Below, piece after piece: positions 1 to 4,677 of a stretch of 5,468 nt of DNA. Every line of letters begins with the position of its first letter. The first letter of the stretch is position 1. The translations under genes and the position numbers were made by a program. The notes beneath the pieces were generated by a model that had not been told where the DNA came from, ran no database searches, and saw only the letters and a program-made list of their open reading frames with translations. Location: contig JAENWZ010000163.1 in NCBI GenBank assembly GCA_016649795.1, positions 1 through 5,468 on the forward strand, in the 5' to 3' direction. The DNA comes from Proteiniphilum sp. GTDB lineage: Bacteria; Bacteroidota; Bacteroidia; Bacteroidales; Dysgonomonadaceae.

Positions 1-126
1 AATCTAACCAGTGTCGGTGTTCCAGTATGTAATTCATTGAACGTAGAATACTCCGTGATTACAGGGGTTACCCGACAGATTTACAATAGTAAAAATAAAA
101 AGAGAATAATACTTATACTGTGGTGA
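1..126 (+). CDS. Possible C-terminal end of an unidentified protein (left-truncated)
   Basis: Frame 1 is open from the window edge to a TGA at 124-126, giving 41 residues that begin NLTSVGVPVC and end in a lysine-rich stretch (NSKNKKR) followed by ILILW. The other two plus frames stop within the first 33 bases. I do not recognise the family, and there is no tyrosine-recombinase active-site motif. An open run of 41 codons at an edge can occur by chance, so this is only a candidate. If real, the gene reads rightward toward the tRNA and ends roughly 390 bases before it, within what may be the end of an integrated element. Confidence 0.25.
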   Translation, partial: NLTSVGVPVCNSLNVEYSVITGVTRQIYNSKNKKRIILILW

Positions 127-253
127 TTTGGTTGGTGGTGGTAAACAGATGGGTGATTTTGTTTAATGGATTCGGTTGGATAGTGATGATTGAAATGGGA
201 GATGATTAGTGAGGGAAATCGAGCGAGTGGTGCTGATCCAGAATTGAGCAGGT

Positions 254-272
254 TGGTAACAGCTGGTAACAG
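254..272 (+). repeat. Two TGGTAACAG repeats, 10-bp period
   Basis: TGGTAACAG occurs at 254-262 and 264-272, one helical turn apart, with a CAGCTG palindrome at the junction. A related TGGTAAACAG lies at 139-148. These words resemble the reverse complement of the TTGTTTACCCA repeats near the tRNA (TGGGTAAACAA), so they could be binding sites of one protein in two orientations. The function is not shown by the sequence. Confidence 0.5.
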
Positions 273-407
273 TGGTGTCAAGTTGTTATACTCCCGGAGA
301 TGTTACTAGGGTTATCAAGGGGGATTATTCTTATAGTCAACCAGTCTGGTTTAATAGGAGTAGATCTTAGGTCAAAAACAGATGAAAAATCCTATTGGTA
401 ATTTATC

Positions 408-424
408 ACTGTTTATTACTGTTT
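408..424 (+). repeat. Two ACTGTTT words, 10-bp period
   Basis: ACTGTTT is found at 408-414 and 418-424. With the three downstream TTGTTTACCCA copies this gives five TGTTT cores in the same orientation, starting at 410, 420, 434, 445 and 456. The spacing of 10, 14, 11 and 11 bases puts most of them on one face of the helix. This looks like a cluster of protein-binding sites, possibly arm-type sites of a tyrosine recombinase. Confidence 0.45.
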
Positions 425-432
425 GTGGCAAT

Positions 433-465
433 TTGTTTACCCATTGTTTACCCATTGTTTACCCA
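433..465 (+). repeat. Three exact tandem copies of TTGTTTACCCA
   Basis: The 11-base unit TTGTTTACCCA is repeated without gaps at 433-443, 444-454 and 455-465, ending exactly where the A-run of the next inverted repeat starts. The unit length equals about one helical turn. Directly repeated short sites beside a tRNA 3' end are a usual arrangement for integrase arm sites. A host regulator or simple slippage are alternatives. No integrase gene is inside the window. Confidence 0.85.
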
Positions 466-508
466 AAAATCAAACACTCACCGGATATTCCGATAAGTGT
501 TTGATTTT
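466..508 (-). terminator. Inverted repeat behind tRNA-Arg, probable terminator
   Basis: Perfect 13-base arms at 466-478 (AAAATCAAACACT) and 496-508 (AGTGTTTGATTTT) flank a 17-base loop. The loop itself can fold a small CGGA/TCCG stem (482-485 with 489-492). The structure starts five bases past the tRNA discriminator base and, read in the tRNA direction, ends in five Ts, four of them in the stem. It is best read as the tRNA terminator. The stem is A/T-rich at its base and the U-tract is short, so an attachment-site or recombinase-binding role remains possible. Confidence 0.6.
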
Positions 509-512
509 CAAG

Positions 513-586
513 TGATCCGGTTGAGATTCGAACTCAAGACCGACAGCTTAGAAGGCTGTTGCTCTATCCAGCTGAGCTACCGGACC
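513..586 (-). tRNA. tRNA-Arg (anticodon UCU)
   Basis: The minus strand folds into a complete cloverleaf of 74 bases. The acceptor stem GGTCCGG pairs with CCGGATC with one G-U. The D stem is GCTC/GAGC. The anticodon stem ACAGC/GCTGT holds the loop CTTCTAA, giving anticodon TCT. The T stem TTGAG/CTCAA holds the loop TTCGAAT, and the discriminator base is A. It should read AGA and, less well, AGG. The CCA end is not encoded, so it must be added after transcription. It is a single gene with its own promoter and a hairpin directly behind it. No break or insertion is seen in the gene body. Confidence 0.97.
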
Positions 587-605
587 ATCATTTTATTTCA
601 GTCTG

Positions 606-613
606 CAAAAGTA
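606..613 (-). promoter_or_regulatory. Promoter -7 box of tRNA-Arg
   Basis: The minus strand reads TACTTTTG, a full match to the Bacteroidetes TAnnTTTG element, followed by CAGAC. It ends 19 bases before the mature tRNA 5' end, so a short leader of about 12 bases is expected. I see no clear TTG -33 element at the usual distance. Confidence 0.75.
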
Positions 614-667
614 CGCCAATTCTCAGAATAAAAAAAATATATAAATCTCTATTTCACACAAACAGTT

Positions 668-695
668 AAAAAAAGCGGCTATTGAGCCGCTTTTT
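668..695 (-). terminator. Intrinsic terminator of gdhA
   Basis: GCGGCT (675-680) and AGCCGC (685-690) form a stem closed by an ATTG loop and extended by A-T pairs on both sides. Read on the minus strand it ends in a run of seven Ts. It starts 18 bases after the gdhA stop codon and separates gdhA from the tRNA transcription unit. A-runs on one side and T-runs on the other mean it could work in both directions, but there is no plus-strand gene here to end. Confidence 0.93.
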
Positions 696-713
696 CATTT
701 TATTTATTGTCTG

Positions 714-2048
714 TTACAGGATGCCCTGTCCCATCATGGCTTTGGCCACCTTCATGAAACCGGCAATATTTGCTCCTTTCACATAATTGATATAACCATC
801 ACTTTCCCTGCCATATTTCACGCAGTTCTCATGGATATTGGCCATGATCCATTTCAGTTTCTCATCCACCTGCTCAGCAGGCCAGCTGTAACGTTCGGAG
901 TTCTGAGTCATCTCCAGTCCCGACACCGATACCCCACCTGCGTTGGCTGCTTTTCCCGGAGCATACAAAATTTTGTTTTCCAGAAAAATAGTAACAGCTT
1001 CGGGTGTGCTGGGCATATTGGCTCCTTCGGAAACGGCGAAAATGCCGTTCTTTACCAGTGCTTCCGCATCGGTCTGATCAATCTCATTCTGTGTGGCGGA
1101 AGGGAGGGCGATATCTCCTTTTTCTGCCCATGGACGGGCACCGGGTACATATTTGCATCCAAACTCTTCGGCATATTCACGAATACGTCCCCGGTAGAGG
1201 TTCTTCAACTCCATCACGAATTGCAGTTTCTCTGCGGTAATACCCTCCGGATCATAGATATATCCGTCGGAATCGGAAAGGGTTACCGGTATGGCACCCA
1301 ACTCCAGAAGCTTCTCGCATGTATATTGTGCTACGTTCCCCGAACCGGAAACCAGGCATTTTTTGCCTTTTATGTCGATGTTCTTTGTTTTCAGCATCTC
1401 CAGCAGGAAGTAAACATTGCCGTAACCGGTTGCTTCGGGACGAACAAGTGAACCCCCAAACTCGCGCCCTTTACCGGTGAACGTACCGGTGAACTCACCT
1501 GCCAGCTTCTTGTACTTTCCGAACATGTAGCCTATTTCACGTCCTCCCACACCTATATCCCCGGCAGGAACATCGGTATCAGGTCCAATCACACGCCATA
1601 ATCCCTCCACAAAAGCCTGGCAGAAGCGCATGATCTCCCCGTCGGATTTACCACGTGGTGAAAAATCGGCCCCCCCTTTTGCTCCTCCCATAGGGAGCGT
1701 TGTGAGTGCATTTTTAAAGGTTTGCTCAAAAGCGAGAAATTTAAGAATAGAGGGTGAGACAGAAGCATGAAAACGAATCCCTCCCTTGTAGGGACCGATA
1801 GCATTGTTATGCTGCACCCTGTATCCCATATTGGTCTGCACATTTCCTTTGTCGTCGACCCATGTGACACGAAACGAGTGAATCTTATCGGGGATCATCA
1901 GCCGCTCGATGAGATTTGCCTTTTCAAACTCCGGATGTTCGTTATACACATCCTCAATAGATTCCACTACTCCCTCAACAGCCTGATGATATTCCAGTTC
2001 GTTGGGAAAACGTCTTTTTAACAGACCGATAACCTCTTTAGACTTCAT
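714..2048 (-). CDS. gdhA: NADP-type glutamate dehydrogenase
   Basis: This cytoplasmic enzyme converts 2-oxoglutarate and ammonia to glutamate with NADPH, a main route of ammonia assimilation. The 444 residues match the usual length of the hexameric bacterial form (E. coli 447). The N-terminal dimerisation domain holds the substrate-binding segments GPYKGGIRF (85-93) and LPMGGAKGG (118-126), with lysines 88 and 124. PAGDIGVGGREIGYM (161-175) carries the expected catalytic aspartate 164. The Rossmann domain follows with VSGSGNVAQ (233-241), and TLSDSDG (256-262) ends the next strand, the family's cofactor-choice position. Ser there rather than an acidic residue fits NADP preference (inference). 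The start lies in a stretch without a strong Shine-Dalgarno sequence, usual for the phylum. A -7 box lies 52 bases upstream and a terminator directly downstream, so it can be a single-gene unit, although the small membrane-protein gene upstream may read through into it. No damage is seen. Confidence 0.97.
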   Translation of the reverse strand: MKSKEVIGLLKRRFPNELEYHQAVEGVVESIEDVYNEHPEFEKANLIERLMIPDKIHSFRVTWVDDKGNVQTNMGYRVQHNNAIGPYKGGIRFHASVSPSILKFLAFEQTFKNALTTLPMGGAKGGADFSPRGKSDGEIMRFCQAFVEGLWRVIGPDTDVPAGDIGVGGREIGYMFGKYKKLAGEFTGTFTGKGREFGGSLVRPEATGYGNVYFLLEMLKTKNIDIKGKKCLVSGSGNVAQYTCEKLLELGAIPVTLSDSDGYIYDPEGITAEKLQFVMELKNLYRGRIREYAEEFGCKYVPGARPWAEKGDIALPSATQNEIDQTDAEALVKNGIFAVSEGANMPSTPEAVTIFLENKILYAPGKAANAGGVSVSGLEMTQNSERYSWPAEQVDEKLKWIMANIHENCVKYGRESDGYINYVKGANIAGFMKVAKAMMGQGIL

Positions 2049-2100
2049 ACATTTTTCTCTTTTAAATCAGATAACTTTAAACAATAATCACTTTGAAACA

Positions 2101-2108
2101 CAAAATTA
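2101..2108 (-). promoter_or_regulatory. Promoter -7 box of gdhA
   Basis: The minus strand reads TAATTTTG, a full match to TAnnTTTG, leaving an expected 5' leader of about 45 bases before the gdhA start. No convincing TTG -33 element is seen. Within the leader, read on the plus strand, are two similar words: AACTTTAAACA (2073-2083) and ACTTTGAAACA (2090-2100). They could be sites for a regulator. Confidence 0.65.
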
Positions 2109-2169
2109 GATAAATATTTCCAATAACAGAAATATTCAAAGCTTTTTATTACTTTTGATATATATAATG

Positions 2170-2340
2170 CTATTTTCTTAGATATTTGTAAATCGGAATA
2201 AAAACAATCGCACCCGACATAAGAATGGAGATAATGGTGAAACTGTTTAACTCTGCATATAGAAAGATGTATACAACCATAACAATCCAAAGAATAATGA
2301 TAAAAGCAATCTGCGTTTGAGAGAGTTTCCTGCGTGCCAT
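2170..2340 (-). CDS. Small two-helix membrane protein, function unknown
   Basis: A 56-residue frame starts at the ATG read from 2340 and ends in TAG at 2170. The product begins MARRKLSQTQ, a basic and polar cytosolic-type start. A hydrophobic segment follows at about 11-29 (IAFIIILWIVMVVYIFLYA), then a short polar turn with E30, N32 and S33, a second hydrophobic segment at about 34-51, and a basic tail YKYLRK. This two-helix hairpin with positive ends predicts both termini inside. A perfect -7 box stands just upstream. The length, composition and promoter make it a likely real gene rather than chance, but I do not recognise a family. It lies 121 bases upstream of gdhA in the same direction, with no terminator between them, so partial co-transcription is possible. 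Confidence 0.75.
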   Translation of the reverse strand: MARRKLSQTQIAFIIILWIVMVVYIFLYAELNSFTIISILMSGAIVFIPIYKYLRK

Positions 2341-2354
2341 ATATATGTAGGTTC

Positions 2355-2370
2355 TTATCTACAAAGATAA
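2355..2370 (-). promoter_or_regulatory. Promoter of the small membrane protein gene, with an inverted repeat
   Basis: The minus strand reads TATCTTTG at 2369-2362, a full match to TAnnTTTG. It ends 21 bases before the ATG, which predicts a leader of only about 15 bases with no Shine-Dalgarno sequence. The box is embedded in an inverted repeat, TTATCT (2355-2360) and AGATAA (2365-2370) around a 4-base spacer. A repressor could bind there, but chance is not excluded. Confidence 0.6.
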
Positions 2371-2500
2371 AAAAAAGGCACAGATATCACATCTATACCT
2401 CCTTAAAAAACCTAAGAGAGTTAATGAAAAATTGATAATACTATTTAAGTACCAAATGAATTATTCTCTGCAAAGAAATAGAATAATCATTACAGAACGA

Positions 2501-2528
2501 TTACATTTTGGTTAAGTTTTGGTTACAT
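2501..2528 (+). repeat. 11-bp tandem repeat upstream of glmS
   Basis: TTACATTTTGG (2501-2511) is followed directly by TTAAGTTTTGG (2512-2522) and then TTACAT (2523-2528), a third partial unit. The period is one helical turn, and the array sits about 26 bases upstream of the proposed glmS -7 box. It could be an activator-binding site. Each unit also resembles a -7 box with one extra T, so it might instead be an old or alternative promoter. Confidence 0.5.
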
Positions 2529-2541
2529 GAGAGAGTGGTAA

Positions 2542-2562
2542 GCAAAAATAAATTATTTTTGC
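2542..2562 (+). promoter_or_regulatory. glmS promoter overlapped by a palindrome
   Basis: TATTTTTG at 2554-2561 is a full match to TAnnTTTG, ending 32 bases before the glmS ATG. The box lies inside a perfect inverted repeat with 10-base arms, GCAAAAATAA (2542-2551) and TTATTTTTGC (2553-2562), around a single A. A second palindrome, GCCCGGGC (2561-2568), overlaps its right end at the expected transcription start. A dimeric repressor could cover the promoter. No -33 element at normal spacing is evident. No glmS-ribozyme-like leader is present, since only about 25 bases of leader remain. Confidence 0.6.
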
Positions 2563-2593
2563 CCGGGCGAAAAACGATTAAACAGAATTATAT

Positions 2594-4435
2594 ATGTGCG
2601 GAATAGTTGGATATATTGGTAACAGGCAGGCTTATCCCATATTGATTAAGGGACTTCACAGGCTCGAGTACAGAGGATATGACAGTGCAGGTATTGCGCT
2701 GATCGACAATGATCACCTGAAGGTCTACAAGGCGAAAGGGAAAGTATCGGATTTAGAGCTGTTCGCGGAACAGAAGGATATCGCAGGAACCATTGGTATA
2801 GCTCATACACGCTGGGCAACGCATGGTGAACCCACACAATCCAATGCACATCCTCATTTTTCACAATCGGAAGAGATAGCCATCATTCATAACGGCATCA
2901 TTGAAAACTATTCCGTTCTGAAAGAAGGATTGATAAAAGAGGGTTACACATTTCAGAGTCAAACTGATACGGAAGTGCTGGTACAATTGATTGAATTTAT
3001 GAAAAACAGGAATGGTACCGATCTTCCTACCGCCGTGCAATTGGCATTGAATGAGGTTGTGGGAGCCTATGCCATTGCCGTTTTGGAAAGAAATAATCCC
3101 GATATGATTGTGGCCGCCAGAAAAGGGAGCCCTCTGGTAATAGGTATAGGAGAGGATGAATATTTTATCGGATCGGACGCCACCCCTATTATTGAATTTA
3201 CGAATCAGGTGACTTATATCGGGGATGAGGAGATCGTCACAATAAAGCGAAACGAACCGCTAAGGATAAAGACGATAGGCAATATTGATAAAACTCCTGA
3301 GATTCAAAAGCTTGAATTAACATTAAATCAGCTTGAAAAGGGAGGCTATCCCCATTTCATGCTCAAGGAGATCTTCGAACAACCTCATACACTGAGTGAT
3401 TGCATGCGAGGCAGGGTGAATGTTGATTCAGACAATATCACCCTGGCCGGTTTTATCGATAACAAAGAGAAGTTTTTGAACGCGAAACGAATCATCATCA
3501 CGGCATGCGGTACATCATGGCATGCTGCCCAGATCGGCATGTATGCCATCGAAGAGTATGCCCGTATTCCGGTGGAGGTGGAGTATTCATCTGAATTCCG
3601 TTATAGAAAGCCGGTGATCAACAAGGATGATATCGTCATAGCCATCTCTCAATCAGGTGAAACGGCCGACACACTGGCGGCTGTAGAGTTGGCCAAACAG
3701 CAGGGAGCATTTATTTTTGGTATCTGTAATGTGGTTGGTTCCTCCATCCCCAGAAATACCCATTCAGGATGTTACACCCATGTGGGACCCGAGATTGGTG
3801 TGGCGTCCACCAAAGCTTTTACAGCGCAGGTAACAGTTCTGACAATGCTGGCTATATTGATCGGAAAAGAGAAAGGAACGATCTCCCATCAGGAATATCT
3901 GAAACTGATCAGGGAATTGAGCCTTATACCGGATAAAGCGAGTGAGATATTGCAGAAGAATGATCAGATTGCCGAACTGTCGAAGAGCTTTACCTATGCG
4001 AGCAACTGTATCTATTTAGGAAGGGGATACAATTTCCCTGTAGCGCTTGAGGGTGCTTTGAAATTGAAGGAGATCTCCTACATCCATGCCGAGGGGTATC
4101 CTGCAGCAGAGATGAAACATGGACCGATAGCGCTCATCAGCAATGAGATGCCTGTCATTGTGATTGCCACGCAATCCGATACCTACGAAAAGGTAACCAG
4201 CAACATACAGGAAATAAAAGCCCGTAAAGGCAGAATCATCTCGGTAGTGACGGAAGGCGACACGCTGGTAAGGGATCTCTCCTCTTTCTGTATCGAAGTA
4301 CCCAAAACAGAACCCTGTTTAACCCCTTTACTTTCGGTTATTCCACTACAATTGCTGGCTTATCATATCGCCGTGGTGAAAGGGTGTGACGTGGATCAGC
4401 CCCGTAACCTGGCGAAATCGGTTACGGTTGAATAG
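2594..4435 (+). CDS. glmS: Glutamine-fructose-6-phosphate aminotransferase (isomerizing)
   Basis: This cytoplasmic enzyme makes glucosamine-6-phosphate from fructose-6-phosphate and glutamine, the first step toward UDP-GlcNAc for peptidoglycan and lipopolysaccharide. The 613 residues fit the family (E. coli 609). The start is fixed by chemistry: the ATG is followed at once by Cys, which becomes the N-terminal nucleophile of the glutaminase domain (MCGIVGYIG). That domain continues with HTRWATHGEP (71-80), HNGIIEN (99-105) and TDTE (125-128). Two SIS sugar-isomerase domains follow, with ACGTSWH (304-310), ISQSGETADT (351-360) and STKAFTAQ (405-412). Glu486, Lys490, Glu493, His509 and Lys608 match E. 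coli 481, 485, 488, 504 and 603 at a constant offset of five. The C-terminal PRNLAKSVTVE closes the active site. The gene has its own promoter, is not obviously in an operon, and shows no defect. Confidence 0.98.
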   Translation: MCGIVGYIGNRQAYPILIKGLHRLEYRGYDSAGIALIDNDHLKVYKAKGKVSDLELFAEQKDIAGTIGIAHTRWATHGEPTQSNAHPHFSQSEEIAIIHNGIIENYSVLKEGLIKEGYTFQSQTDTEVLVQLIEFMKNRNGTDLPTAVQLALNEVVGAYAIAVLERNNPDMIVAARKGSPLVIGIGEDEYFIGSDATPIIEFTNQVTYIGDEEIVTIKRNEPLRIKTIGNIDKTPEIQKLELTLNQLEKGGYPHFMLKEIFEQPHTLSDCMRGRVNVDSDNITLAGFIDNKEKFLNAKRIIITACGTSWHAAQIGMYAIEEYARIPVEVEYSSEFRYRKPVINKDDIVIAISQSGETADTLAAVELAKQQGAFIFGICNVVGSSIPRNTHSGCYTHVGPEIGVASTKAFTAQVTVLTMLAILIGKEKGTISHQEYLKLIRELSLIPDKASEILQKNDQIAELSKSFTYASNCIYLGRGYNFPVALEGALKLKEISYIHAEGYPAAEMKHGPIALISNEMPVIVIATQSDTYEKVTSNIQEIKARKGRIISVVTEGDTLVRDLSSFCIEVPKTEPCLTPLLSVIPLQLLAYHIAVVKGCDVDQPRNLAKSVTVE

Positions 4436-4437
4436 CC

Positions 4438-4457
4438 CTGCCGGCATCGTTCGGCAG
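4438..4457 (+). other. Hairpin after glmS, not a typical terminator
   Basis: CTGCCG (4438-4443) and CGGCAG (4452-4457) pair around an 8-base loop, beginning three bases after the glmS stop. There is no U-tract after the stem, only mixed sequence (CGCTATTTG). It may stabilise the message end or assist Rho-dependent termination. I see no better intrinsic terminator for glmS before the next gene. Confidence 0.4.
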
Positions 4458-4527
4458 CGCTATTTGTTCCGTCAGATCAGACAGCATTACATCTCCTGCG
4501 GATGTTTCTCCGTGTTAATCAACGCCG

Positions 4528-4554
4528 CCATGCAGGGGTAAAATAATTGCATGG
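4528..4554. repeat. Spaced inverted repeat CCATGCA/TGCATGG
   Basis: CCATGCA (4528-4534) and TGCATGG (4548-4554) are perfect 7-base inverted arms, 13 bases apart, lying about 50 bases upstream of the proposed phosphate-transporter promoter. It could be a site for a dimeric regulator. It does not match any operator I can name with confidence. Confidence 0.4.
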
Positions 4555-4604
4555 AGAGAGACAATATTATTAAGGTTTTGCTTCCCGATTATAGAGATTT
4601 TAAT

Positions 4605-4612
4605 TACCTTTG
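4605..4612 (+). promoter_or_regulatory. Promoter -7 box of the phosphate transporter gene
   Basis: TACCTTTG is a full match to TAnnTTTG and ends 65 bases before the ATG, giving an expected leader of about 58 bases. A TTTG word at 4577-4580 might be the -33 element, but the 24-base gap is longer than normal. The leader is A/T-rich and lacks a Shine-Dalgarno sequence. Confidence 0.6.
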
Positions 4613-4677
4613 GGTGGTTATTATTCAAAGCCTTTAACGTTGTTATTTTAAAGATCGTAACAATAATTAAACTCTAA

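Larger units (their letters stand above)
127..432. other. Gene-free flank left of the tRNA, G-rich in its first part
   Basis: I see no credible gene on either strand here. The only longer minus-strand frame (81-281) translates to a low-complexity peptide full of His, Ser, Asn and Leu, which I take as a by-product of composition. From about 121 to 240 the plus strand has about 45 G against 7 C, with many GGT and GAT steps. Further right are short repeats, annotated separately. The stretch lies on the 3' side of the tRNA-Arg gene, where elements often integrate. That makes an element end or attachment region plausible, but this is inference. Confidence 0.4.

Noticed and set aside
81..281. A 66-residue minus-strand frame in the left flank
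   Set aside because: The product is low-complexity (His, Asn, Ser, then Leu/Phe), explained by the G-rich, C-poor complement; there is no convincing start context.
433..465. A CRISPR array
   Set aside because: The units are 11 bases with no spacers between them, and there are no cas genes in the window.
831..1451. A 206-residue open frame on the plus strand
   Set aside because: It lies entirely antisense to gdhA, whose product is a full-length, well-conserved enzyme; the antisense translation is Cys/His-rich and resembles no family I know.
2045..2290. An 81-residue minus-strand frame between gdhA and the small membrane-protein gene
   Set aside because: It overlaps the better-supported 56-residue gene in another frame, covers the gdhA promoter and overlaps the gdhA start.
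2387..2404. A perfect AAGGAGGT on the minus strand followed by ATG TGA
   Set aside because: It looks like a ribosome site on a start-stop pair, but it lies upstream of the small gene's promoter, this phylum rarely uses such sites, and nothing is encoded; probably chance.
2562..2593. A glmS ribozyme or other riboswitch in the glmS leader
   Set aside because: Only about 25-30 bases of leader remain between the proposed start of transcription and the ATG, too short for the known ribozyme, and no matching core is seen farther upstream.
4551..4637. A 28-codon plus-strand frame starting MERDNIIKV
   Set aside because: It runs through the transporter's -7 box, is very short and has no promoter of its own at a suitable distance.
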